The position numbers and the translations under genes are program-made. 35,206 nucleotides of DNA from Chara braunii. Taxonomy: Eukaryota; Streptophyta; Charophyceae; Charales; Characeae. How positions within the stretch are numbered: the stretch's first letter is position 1; each line of letters opens with the position of its first letter. The DNA lies in NCBI GenBank assembly GCA_003427395.1, contig BFEA01000037.1, forward strand, positions 2,464,811 to 2,500,016, in the 5' to 3' direction. Of the stretch, positions 1 to 8,218 are shown piece after piece. A model generated the notes under the pieces. It was not told where the DNA came from. It was given only the letters and a program-made list of their open reading frames with translations, and searched no databases.

Positions 1-260
1 CCTGTTCCGAAACCCAGTTTTCGTGCCTGAATCTTAGGGCAGGTCGAAACAAATGAGGGCCTAAAAATAGCCCAGGGCCTAAGAATAGCCCTCCGTTTCA
101 GGCTGGAAAAACTCTGGGTTAAAGACCCAGAAATAGGCTGAAACGGAGTAGGGCCTGCAGGCCCNCGTTTTTCAGTTTTCAGGCTGAAACGACCGGGGGC
201 TGTAGCTCCTAAGTTTTAGGCTTTTAGGCTGAATGTCCGGGACGGGTCCTACAGGGCCCG
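1..260 (-). repeat. Diverged copy of the GGGCCTACAGGCCC palindrome repeat
   Basis: Read on the minus strand, this stretch matches the order of motifs at 23540-23830: GGGCC-type palindromes, then TTTCAGCCTGAAA-like words, then TCGACCTGCCCT followed by a short AGGCAC motif. It also holds two C(A/T)8G-like words, CTAAAAATAG at 61-70 and CTAAGAATAG at 79-88, like those at 20060-20420. One N lies at 165. It is probably part of an LTR or other non-coding retroelement sequence. The element boundary lies outside the window. Confidence 0.5.
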
Positions 261-261
261 T

Positions 262-400
262 GTGGCTACGCAGTATGCCACATCGGACATGTGTACGAAG
301 GTCACGTCAATGCCACATCGATGCCACGTCAGCATCGGACATGTGTACCAAGGCCACGTCAATGCCACGTCAATAATCTGACGTGCGCTGTCTTCTCCAC
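262..400 (+). repeat. Degenerate tandem repeat with CCACGTCA motifs
   Basis: The block containing GCATCGGACATGTGTAC and GCCACGTCAATGCCAC occurs twice about 57 bp apart. The ACGT-core word CCACGTCA (reverse TGACGTGG) recurs here and at 880-930, and forms a clean array at 25415-25512. ACGT cores are the known recognition core of plant bZIP factors and are common in plant LTR regions. A regulatory role here is inference. Confidence 0.45.
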
Positions 401-1449
401 GTCATCCTCTTCAATGTAGATGCCACCACTTGTCGTTGTCGTCCCTGTCACAAGATCGAAAATCTGCTCCTATACCAAATTGCAATGAGCCCAGACGTGA
501 TGATACTCGTCAACATTACCAGTCCATATGATTATCGATCTGCTGATGAATGACAAACAATCGCAAATGTGTGTGATGATAGAATGAGGTGAGAATCATA
601 CACAGACGAAGGAGGAGAGAGGGAGAATAGACAAAGGAGAGAGAAGAAGACAACAGCCCACTTCTACGTAGGGTTCCTCCTCTTCCTCGCCACCTCATCA
701 ATCAATAGACTGAATACGTGGCACATCAATCTGTCTACATCAGCAAATGGAGAGTATCGTCATCAACCAGGTACGTATCCTTGATAACCACAGTCTTGAT
801 CCCCTTCCGAAGTGACGAAGAATCAGTACAGCCTCATCAACCTCGCAGCCCGCCACGTCATCAATCATATACAGGTGGCAGCGGCCACGTCAACATCGGC
901 GCGTGTCAGCTGCCACGTCAGCATGCCCTGAAGACCATCGCCAGCCAGCACCATGCCAGCCAGCAGCGCCTTGCCGTCCTCCTTTGCCAGCATAGTGCCA
1001 GCGTCAAGCCAATGTCGCAATGTCGCAGCATAGCAACAGCGTCAAAGTCTATGCGTGAAGTCAGCATTCACGCAAGACTGAATGTCCTCCAGCCAGGAAG
1101 TCAACTCTTAAATAGCGTGGATGAGGGGTCTGGACCCCGGGTGCTGAAGTCCTGCACCGTCCAGATCTCGATGTGAAGGAGGGCCCAGATTGGCCAGAAA
1201 CTGTATTCCTCCCGCCCTGAATGCTGTCTGGGTACCTGCACACAACAAGTGAATGTATCCGACCGTAGGCCTGGGCGCGGTACCTTTGACGCTACAGTTG
1301 ACTTTGACTGTTGAATTTCCTTTGTGCTGCGTTCGGTCACACAGCCTCCTCGACAGACTCAGGCTGGGCATGTCTCGGTCACATAGCCCAGCACAGTCTG
1401 TGCTTTACCGGGGGCAACGTTCTGAGCCCCGGTCTGCTGCTGAACAGGG
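401..1449. other. Non-coding retroelement-like stretch, no gene recognised
   Basis: Open frames exist (for example 718-1176 plus), but their products are low-complexity and match no family I know. They follow repeated CCACGTCA and GCCAGCAGC words rather than protein sequence. The stretch adjoins the integrase tail at 1450-1728, so it may be the downstream non-coding part or LTR of that element. Confidence 0.4.
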
Positions 1450-1728
1450 TTACTGCACATGGAATACACGGTAGGTTTTGAGATGCCGGGGGATGTCAAT
1501 TCTGTAGGACGGTCCCTCTGCATCTCCAATTACTTTGAGAACTTCCCAGGGCCCAAAGTAGACAGGCAGCAATTTCTGTGAAACATCTTCTTCCAAGGAG
1601 ATTTCATTAGACTTTACCCACACCATGTCACCTACTTGAAAGTTTGCAGGTCTTCGATGTCTGTTTGCCTGGTTAATCATCTGTTCTTGTGCTTTCTTTA
1701 GATTCTCCTTAACTTTCTGGATGTTCAA
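1450..1728 (-). pseudogene. Ty3/gypsy polyprotein fragment: integrase C-terminal (GPY/F-type) tail
   Basis: About 92 codons remain of the DNA-binding tail of a Ty3/gypsy integrase, which in an intact element helps insert the cDNA. Visible motifs in order are a basic KENLKKAQEQM helix with NRHRR, the GDMVWVKS strand, LLPVYFGPWEVLKVIG (the GPY/F-type core), YRIDIP and a terminal YRVFHV. An intact family member would continue past FHVS into more polyprotein, but here a stop follows FHVQ. Upstream the frame is closed by TAA just before a TTG codon, so there is no true start and the catalytic core is missing. No protease, RT or RNase H from the same element is visible nearby. It is a dead fragment. 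The assignment rests on recognised motifs only. Confidence 0.8.
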
Positions 1729-1944
1729 TGAGTGTTATCTCGCCTGGGTTCATTGTACTGTTAGTGAGTACGGGCCTATATTTTCCCGAATTCGCAGATA
1801 TGTCCCTCTCGGATTTTCCCTACAGGCAGGTCTCTCGGTTAACCCTTAGCCAAAAAAAAGCACAAATCTATCCTACCTATAGTACGGCCTCGACGAGAGA
1901 GGCTACAGGCAACCCACACCAGCAAGTCATTGCACACAAGGCAA
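1729..1944. other. Short unassigned gap between integrase tail and inverted arm
   Basis: No motif or coherent frame was recognised. A long open frame crosses it on the plus strand (1728-2513), but its product matches nothing known and overlaps the inverted-repeat arm. Confidence 0.3.
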
Positions 1945-2395
1945 TGCAGCAGTGTGGCCGCGATGCCTGGCTAGGCCAGAACGTCCCTGGGCAGGGGCGA
2001 GCAGTTTCCTTTGTGGAAAGCGCGCCCTGCTTTGGCCTCCTCTGGGCCTGCTGGGCTGGGGCCCAGCAGCTTCACGTCGGGCCAAAATGTCTGCGCCCAC
2101 ACGCAGGCAGTTGCCTGGGATCGCAGCTTCGAGATGCGCCCAACCACCTCACGCAGCCTGTGACATGTTCCCTGCTTTCTGATAGGCTGAGGGGCGTGCT
2201 TCCACGTACAAGCCTCCAAGAAACTGGAAGCTTCCGCAAAGATTGTGATTCTCACGAGCAGGGCTTTTGTAACCAACTGGCGCGCGGCAGCTGTCTGAAG
2301 CCCACCATGCAGAAATGGCGTAACCAGGGGCCCATGTTGAATATAGGCCCGCCTTCACTTAGGGCGGGCACGCTACTTGCGTCAGGGGGGGCCTT
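1945..2395 (+). repeat. Left arm of a long imperfect inverted repeat
   Basis: This arm matches 6655-7150 in reverse orientation, with substitutions and indels. Shared landmarks in the same order are a GGCCAGAA word, a ...TGGAAAG stretch, TGTAACCAACTGGC, CTGTCTGA, and an inner TTCACTTAGGGCGGGCACG (here about 2356-2374). Similarity fades just inside the last motif. Possible readings are terminal inverted repeats of one large DNA transposon, or two opposite insertions of one repeat family. The two arms cannot be LTRs of one element, because LTRs are direct repeats. Confidence 0.55.
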
Positions 2396-2576
2396 GGCCA
2401 TTGGAAGGCCGTGGCCTAGCGTCCACTGTGAGGGCAAAGTCCTCCCACATGTTCTTCCTGATGTGTCTCTTGTTCCTCTGCCATTCGAAGTGGTACTCAA
2501 TGTCCATTGTTAGCAGCACTCCCTCCCATGCTTCCTGCTCCGTCACCTGCTGTTGCTCAATTGTGTCCTTGCTCAT
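2389..2576 (-). pseudogene. Unassigned coding-like scrap (EAW...[11 protein letters not shown])
   Basis: A minus-strand frame opens at ATG 2576 and has protein-like composition: [23 protein letters not shown] and [10 protein letters not shown], rich in Trp and charged residues. The same frame stays open upstream of the ATG through a Cys-containing stretch (QCLC, then KRCWKRM), so the ATG may be internal. I do not recognise the family. It lies between the left inverted arm and the U6 copy, and could be a captured exon or a remnant of the hAT element's second gene. The downstream end runs into the inverted arm and is unlikely to be native. Confidence 0.3.
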
Positions 2577-2694
2577 TCTTTTCCAACACCTTTTTGCTGC
2601 TGTACATAAGCATTGAAATGTCGTGGAGGGGGGACTTGATATCGAAGGTGTGAAGGCTGCACAGGGATGGAATTTGAGGATGGAATGTGGAGCA

Positions 2695-2706
2695 GGCTTG
2701 TGGCAT

Positions 2707-2712
<6 letters not shown>
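2695..2712 (+). repeat. Target-site duplication, left copy (U6 retroposition)
   Basis: GGCTTGTGGCATTCTTTT occurs here and again at 2867-2884, exactly bracketing the U6 copy and its A tail. On the plus strand the site ends in TTTT followed by G after the right copy, as expected if a nick after TTTT primed on the poly(A). Confidence 0.88.

Positions 2713-2771
<59 letters not shown>
2709..2771 (-). repeat. Poly(A) tail of U6 retroposon (T63 on plus)
   Basis: The plus strand has 63 uninterrupted T. The first four belong to the target-site duplication, leaving about 59 A downstream of the U6 body on the minus strand. An unbroken tract this long suggests a young insertion, although homopolymer length in an assembly is unreliable. 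Confidence 0.9.
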
Positions 2772-2772
<1 letters not shown>

Positions 2773-2866
2773 GCACCATTTCTCGATTTATGCGTGTCAT
2801 CCTTGCGCAGGGGCCATGCTAATCTTCTCTGTATCCTTCCAATTTTAATGGATGTCCAAAAGGGCT
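2772..2866 (-). pseudogene. U6 snRNA retropseudogene, near full length
   Basis: Read on the minus strand, this contains GGACATCC, then AAAATTGGAA, the ATACAGAGAAGATTAGCATG block with the invariant ACAGAGA box, GGCCCCTGCGCAAGGATGAC, and CGCATAAATCGAGAAATGGT. These are the conserved central and 3' parts of plant/green-algal U6, the catalytic snRNA of the spliceosome. The 5' stem is present but altered (AGCCCTTTTGGACATCC). After AAATGGT the normal CC-AAA-TTTT end is replaced by GCC and a poly(A) tract, so there is no Pol III T-run terminator on the sense strand. The 18-bp target-site duplications plus A tail make this an RNA-mediated LINE-type insertion, not a functional snRNA gene. No upstream USE or TATA element belonging to it was seen. 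Confidence 0.92.
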
Positions 2867-2884
2867 GGCTTGTGGCATTCTTTT
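2867..2884 (+). repeat. Target-site duplication, right copy (U6 retroposition)
   Basis: This is an identical 18-bp copy of 2695-2712. It sits directly at the 5' end of the U6 body, which indicates a full or nearly full-length reverse transcription. Confidence 0.88.
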
Positions 2885-3180
2885 GTATCTGGTGTGGTGG
2901 GTACTTGACACACGTCTATGAAGACGGCACATTGCTGTAGGTTCCGCTACAGTAACTGGAAAGTTTCCGCTACATAAAGTGGAAACCTGCAAACACTCGC
3001 TGCCTGAGTCGTTGAATGGCAACTGTGCATGCTCATTGCTGAGGTTTAATGCAGGTTGTGTGGCTGGATGATGTGCTCAGTGTTTCTCGGCTGTTGGTGT
3101 GGCAAAGTGTGCTGTATGTTGATTATTCTGTATGCTCCCATGGCTGATTATGACAAAAATTCCACTGGTGTTGCGTGCAG
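2885..3180 (+). other. Probable intron sequence before the RCC1-BTB exon
   Basis: No coherent frame is present. The stretch is T/G-rich and ends in TTGCGTGCAG directly before coding sequence, a plausible 3' splice site. It may be the remaining part of the host-gene intron that preceded the exon. Confidence 0.4.
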
Positions 3181-3681
3181 ATATGGTCACTTGCTGGTCA
3201 TGAGGTCGTTGCTGTTGCGGCTGGGAAACACAGGTCAGCTGTGGCATCGGCCATGGGGGCTGTTTACATGTGGGATGCTTTAGCAGTTGATGCTGTACCC
3301 CACCCAGTTCGCATTCCAGGGCTGCATCAGGCTGTAGACCTCTCCATGGGTGAAAGCCACTCCATTGCGATCTGCACTCTCTCCATACCTGCGTACGCTT
3401 TAATTGAGCACGTGGAGGGGGAGTTAGGTGATCTTGCGCAAAGGTTGGATGGGCCAGGGGAGGCAGATTCGGAAGGGGATTTCAAGTTCGAGGATGCAAC
3501 ACAGGAAGGGTTGTGTCCAGGGAGGAAAGTACCCATATTTTGCGGTGGTAGAGAACTGCCATCACTGAAGGAGATATGTGAAGAAGTGATTGCGAAGACG
3601 ATGGTGGAGCCGAAGAATGTCCTGCTTATGCTGGAGCTTGCAGATTCACTCGGTGCTCACAATCTGAAGCACTACTGTGAG
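3181..3681 (+). pseudogene. Single exon of a plant-type RCC1-repeat/BTB protein
   Basis: This is a coherent plus-strand exon. It starts after a CAG acceptor with WSLAGHEVVAVAAGKHRSAV and GAVYMWD, the end of an RCC1 propeller blade. VRIPGLHQAV and MGESHSIAICTL form another blade. An acidic linker follows, then SLKEICEEVI, VEPKNVLLMLELADSLGAHN and LKHYCE, which is the BTB-side helix pattern of plant ankyrin/RCC1/BTB proteins related to IBTK. In that family the blades bind partners and the BTB part recruits cullin-3. The exon probably ends at 3681, where GAG is followed by GTGTGT, a good donor; beyond it the residues stop matching the family. Neither the rest of the propeller nor the following BTB exons were found. 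The exon sits between the inverted arms with the hAT remnant, so capture by a transposon is plausible. Alternatively it is one exon of a host gene with very long, transposon-filled introns. Confidence 0.65.
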
Positions 3682-4377
3682 GTGTGTGCAGTTGATTTTT
3701 TCACTGAAAGTAACCCAAGATTCCAAGTGTAATAAGCAAAAGCTTTCAGTTCTTGCCACAGAGAGGGCTCGGTGCTGTTTGGTGCCTCAATGTGCAACAA
3801 GTATGCCACTGACAGGCTTTCTTTTGCATGCTAACCATAACCTCGGTGCATTTGTGCAGTGCGCTTCGAGATACAGAAAATCTGGTGTGATAAAATTCCG
3901 CAGAAATTCCAACATCCTAGGGGTTCTCATCCTGGCATGATTGGGTTTGGCACCCTGTGTACCTGCCGGGGTGAGCCTGGGCGGACGAGGACCAGGCAGG
4001 GCCCCTGGTAGTCACAGCACAAACTAATAATGTCAATATCTCGTGCAATGTGCGATCTATCCTTTTCCACTTGTGATTTCTGGTCGCTTTTCGGTACTCT
4101 GTTAGCTCCAGTCTCCTTGCAATTCTGTATGAAAATCGGTCTCCTGTAAGGCACTTACCTATTTCTGGTGGAACGGAAGCATGACACTGTGCCATGGTGT
4201 TGGTGGTTGCGAGCTTCCCACCAGTTGTTCAAGTCTACTACGTGAAGAGAGGTGCAAAGAGCCCGTCCATTATGAGAAGCCTCACAAACGCATGCAAAAT
4301 GCACTCAAATGGAACAGCTCACTATTCAGAACAAGTCCAGGAACACTCAATCTATTCAGAGAATAAGCAGGGAGTCA
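3682..4377. other. Non-coding stretch between RCC1-BTB exon and hAT tail
   Basis: No further exon of the RCC1-BTB gene could be identified. A minus-strand frame at 3927-4154 has no recognised motif. This stretch should contain intron remains and the 3' non-coding end of the hAT element, but I could not place its border. Confidence 0.35.
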
Positions 4378-6516
4378 TCAGAAATTAGACAAAGGTAGAG
4401 AAGCAATATAGAGAGAGGGAGGACAGTTCAACCCCTCACCGTGCTTTCTCTTCTCCTCCTCTTCCTCTTCTTCGGCATCATCGTCATCGTCATCCTCCCC
4501 TCCACTTGCATCTCGGCCTCTGCGGCAACTTCCTCCTTCTTGAGGTCCAAATCGTCCCTCACCTTGGTTTCTCTCCTCCTCCTCATTCTCGCTCGGCTTG
4601 GGCTTCTTGGTCAACTTCTTCAACGGATGCTGAATCGCCGACTCCACCTATTGTAGACCAAGGTGCTGAGCTTGACTGTTTCAAGCTTGTTTCCCGTGCG
4701 GGAATGGATGCGCTCGAAGAGGCTCCAATTCCGTTCACAGCTGGAGGAGGAGGACCCCTGGCCAAGCAACTGGATTGCTAGTCTTTGGAGGCGGACAGCT
4801 CGCTGCACCATTTCCTCCACCATAGCGCAGGCTGCGTCCCATGTGCTTCTTTGATCGCCTTCTTGAACCTGAACTTCCGACGCCATCAATCCAATTGTCG
4901 ACCTCCTCATCCACCGCCTTGTACATCGGCCGCTTGCACCAAGAGTATACCCACGTCCAAAACCCGTCTGCAACCTCCAGACCTTGCTCCGGCTTGCTGA
5001 CTTTGAACTCGGGGTCCAAAAACATTGCTGGAGAATGCAGCAGCGACGTCATGGCGTTCCAACGCCGCATTATGATCGCCTCCAACTCGTCCTTCCCCAT
5101 TTCCGTGAAGACCTTGTTCTCTCTGAGCTTCTCAACCAAGTTGTCCATGCGGCCATAAATCTTGCTGATTGTGGGGCAATTGCCGTCGACGATCTTCAAG
5201 AGATCTGAGCAGGCCCTTCGAGGTCGCCATGACCTTCTCCACGCCAGCCCAAAACATGTTGTCAAGGACGCATTCGGTGGCCACATGGAATAGATGCTGC
5301 TGTGTGGGGAGCACAATGCTTTCGTTTCATGCTGCATCAATGAAACAAGAACGAAGAGAAATGTATAGTTGTTGAAGGCTGTTCAACATAATGAAATTTG
5401 TGGCAAACCGGGTTGCACCCGGTTTTGCCACACTTCCCCGTCGACTTCGACAACAGCAGGTCCCTCACGCGGGTATGAGCGCATATGATTCGTGAAGAAC
5501 TTCGCAACTTCCACTGCATGCTTGATTGCAGCATCAACCCATCCGATCTTCGTGAATGCTTCCAACATCAAGTCGATGTTGTGCGTAGTGCAACTGATCG
5601 AGAAGATATGATGGAACTCGGCCTCGCTCATGCGTCCTGCAGTTGCGCACACTGCATCATTGTCCATGACAATGCCCACGACTGCATCCTGTCCAACCTC
5701 CTCACTTGCCCACTTGAGTATCTCGTAGTAGGATACCGTGCCCTTGTCCCGATTGCTCATGCAAAAACTCCTCCAAAAGATGGAGCCTTTTGGGAACGAC
5801 ACCATCACGGCGATGTGTGGCCTCGCGCGGCGATCTGTCCAACCATCCAGTTGCAGCAAACAACCGGCGGAAGGCCACTGCCGCCACAGTTCCTCCACCC
5901 TTGCTATTGCACCCCTTGGTGACCTCCACACAAGTGGTCCTCACCTTCTCGTACTTTGCGTACTTGAAGGACTCGTGGACGTTCATCATGATTTCACCAT
6001 GTTGTCCCACTCCTCGCTCTTCATCATGTTGAAGGGGATGCAGTGGGCAGTCATCCAATCGCCGATCGAGCATTGTGTCTCCTCGTTCTTCGGCATGATC
6101 GTGGCACTGTCCATGATCAAGGACTGCTCCATCCCTGTCCTTGACGCGGATGCCGACGCGGATGCCCCCACGATAGTTCGCGTCGCCACCTTCTGTGCCT
6201 CCCCCTTACTTCCCTCACTTCCCTCACTTCCCTCATTTTCTTCGGAGGACACATTAGCATGTGCACCAGCCTCCCCAAGCTATGTAACTGCGGCAATCCT
6301 CCCCCGTTCCCTCGCCTGCAGCTCTTTGCTCAGTGTGGGCCTCAACGACCCAAGTTTGCACCTGTTCTCGAGGAAGTGCCCCTTGGCCTTGCTTGCAGTA
6401 CCAATGGCCATCCTCTCGAAATATTTGCAGCTCCTGGTTCTGTTTCCTTTGTCCACTAGGCCACTGGCCCCAAGTCGTCGTAGTGCTTCTTTACTCTCAC
6501 AGTTGTGCTTCGGCAT
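4378..6516 (-). pseudogene. hAT-superfamily transposase (BED finger, DUF659, dimerisation domain), frame-broken
   Basis: This is a cut-and-paste DNA transposase remnant read through several frames. Start ATG is at 6516. The N-terminal BED finger region is visible as GNRTRSCKYF then KGHFLENRC, with C30, H47 and C53 present but the second zinc Cys replaced by Phe33. The DUF659 core (about 5400-5930) has QLDGWTDRRARPHIAV, IVMDNDAVC and SISCTTHNIDLMLE. The C-terminal dimerisation region has IVDGNCPTISKIYGRMDNLV, EAIIMRRWNAMTS, FLDPEF and FWTWVYSW (about 4900-5220), then SSCERNWSLFERIHSR with KLSTLVYNRW (about 4640-4790), followed by a D/E-rich tail to 4378. Adjacent domains lie in different frames, with breaks near 6010, 5930, 5210, 4840 and 4640, so no full protein can be made. 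The C-terminal ERNWS block and the DUF659 motif identify the superfamily. Confidence 0.88.
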
Positions 6517-6564
6517 CCTACAAACAATCAAACAAAAGAGTTGAATAAACCGATCAATGTCATT

Positions 6565-6602
6565 CGCGTTGGTTGATTGATTGGTTGATTGATTGATTGA
6601 TT
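6565..6602 (+). repeat. (GATT)n microsatellite
   Basis: A short run of GATT units with one interruption lies just 5' (minus sense) of the hAT start. A longer pure run of the same unit is at 24749-24791. Confidence 0.8.
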
Positions 6603-6654
6603 TGCGAGGAATGAGCCTCGCAGAGCCCTTATCAGACATACGAGTGTTCTGGGT

Positions 6655-7150
6655 TCTGGCCCCGAGCAAGCCTCGTGCCCGCCCTAAGTGAAAATGGCCC
6701 TGAATATCCACGTGAGGCCTGTTCGTGACAATTTTTTCATATGTGGGTACTCAGACAGTTGCAGCATGCCAGTTGGTTACAGAACAATATGAGCTCCAAG
6801 CTCTTTCCAAAAGCAAAGGGCTGCGCTGTACAGTTGAGCCCAGGGCTCAGGCGGCGCACTGTGTGAGGCTGGCACATCACAGACTGGTTACGGGCCAATG
6901 AGGAAGCAGCATTGTTGTCACACATGTGCCGCAAGCCAATGAGAATGCTGCAAACACTAGGAGGCTGGGTGGCTGCCTGGTTGTGCCTAACCGCACAAGG
7001 CCCAGTCCAGTTTTGGAAACTGGGCCTGGGTGCACACACTTGCCCCACAGACGCGTGGCCAGGACCACCAGCAGGGACACACTTTCCATAAAGGGAAGTG
7101 CGAACCCCTGGCAGTGGTATTCTGGCCTTGGCAAGCAATGCGGACACGTT
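6655..7150 (-). repeat. Right arm of the long imperfect inverted repeat
   Basis: This is the reverse-orientation partner of 1945-2395. On the minus strand it carries TGTAACCAACTGGC, CTGTCTGA and an inner CAGGGCCATTTTCACTTAGG followed by GCGGGCACG (about 6675-6703). The CAGGG opening resembles hAT ends, but I could not find a matching 8-bp target-site duplication. Confidence 0.55.
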
Positions 7151-7508
7151 GCTGCGCTAGCATCTTCATAGGCCTGTTGGTCAGACGTTGTCGCGCCCCC
7201 ACCGCTTCCAAGGCCTGGTTCGGTGTACCTTCCCGGGCCGAGTGCAGTGGGTTGGTGGACTGGCAGGCTGTCATGCAGGATTTTGGAAGTATAAAACAAA
7301 TCATATGAAATAAAGGTGCATTCAGAAACAGCCTTTGTCAGTCTCAATCATTTAGTCGAGTAGTCAGGGTTATCCGTCCTGCCAGTAGTGACACAGCTTA
7401 GAGTGAGGCGTTCGGGTTTGTTGCCTGCACCTGACCCTGTATAAAGGTCAAACTCAAGGTCATGGAGTCCCTATTATCCAGGAGTACTTCAAATAGCCTT
7501 GAGTGTAA

Positions 7509-7510
<2 letters not shown>
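7151..7510. other. Unassigned flank between inverted arm and LINE tail
   Basis: No coding motif was recognised. It forms the 3' flank of the LINE insertion on the minus strand. The bases next to the A tail (GAGTGTAACC on plus) were searched for near 15300-16700 as a target-site duplication without success. Confidence 0.35.

Positions 7511-7539
<29 letters not shown>
7511..7539 (-). repeat. Poly(A) tail of the LINE (T29 on plus)
   Basis: A run of 29 T on the plus strand ends the LINE 3' UTR and marks its 3' terminus. Confidence 0.88.
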
Positions 7540-8218
7540 GAACAACACACCCTCTGCAATGCTAGTGGTGTTGGTGAGAGCAGACACCACTAGCACCCGG
7601 GGAGAGGCTCCATCTATTGGTGGGGAGCATCACCTGCTGGAAAACGAGCCCAGCGTCCCATTACAGGATGGAACACAAAATGAAAACAGGCTAAAGCAAA
7701 TGGACCTTGCCAGCATTGATTACTCTGGAAGGTCCAGCATTGATTACTCTTGTGTCCAGAGGATTGACTGCGCAGGTTACTGAGGGAGGGGAGAAAACCT
7801 CTTCGCCCCCGTACTGGACGCCAGATACCTAATGCTACAGAACTAGTTCCTCCCTCCCTCTTTGAAAAAGCTGAGTAGAACTGAGTAGAACCGAGAAAAG
7901 GAAATCTTCACCCTTTTTTGCTGGAAACCGGGTCCAGCGTCCCTTAACCGACTCTTGTCTAACGAGATATTAAAGGGAGTGACGCCAAAGTACCAGAAAC
8001 CGGGTCCAGCATCCGGGACCTTTTCCATACAAGTTGTCGTGCCTGTCGCAGGCTTTTCAGGCAGGGAGGGAGCCTCTACACCCCACACCGGGCAGCAGAT
8101 ATTTACTATTACAATCTAGCTCCCCCCCTTTATATTAGAGGTCCTAAGTCGTCTCTTCCGGACCCAAGTCCGGGGAGTCCTGTCCGCAATTGTCCCAGCA
8201 ACCCAACTTCTCTACCAG
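7540..8218 (-). other. LINE 3' untranslated region with a repeated motif
   Basis: No coding sequence is present. GGAAACCGGGTCCAGCGTCC (plus strand) occurs at 7923-7942, again with small changes at 7996-8014, and in a weaker form at 7639-7658. A second doublet, CCAGCATTGATTACTC, lies near 7711-7750. Repeated motifs in a LINE 3' UTR can serve reverse-transcriptase recognition; that role is inference here. Confidence 0.6.

Noticed and set aside
1728-2513. A 261-codon plus-strand gene
   Set aside because: Its product has no recognisable motif. It crosses the inverted arm and overlaps the more protein-like minus frame at 2389-2576.
2772-2866. A functional U6 gene on the minus strand
   Set aside because: The sense strand has poly(A) instead of a T-run terminator, a changed 5' stem, no visible promoter elements, and flanking target-site duplications.
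2573-2940. Lys-rich and Phe-rich open frames
   Set aside because: They are translations of the 63-T homopolymer.
1945-7150. LTR pair of one retrotransposon
   Set aside because: The two similar arms are in inverted, not direct, orientation.
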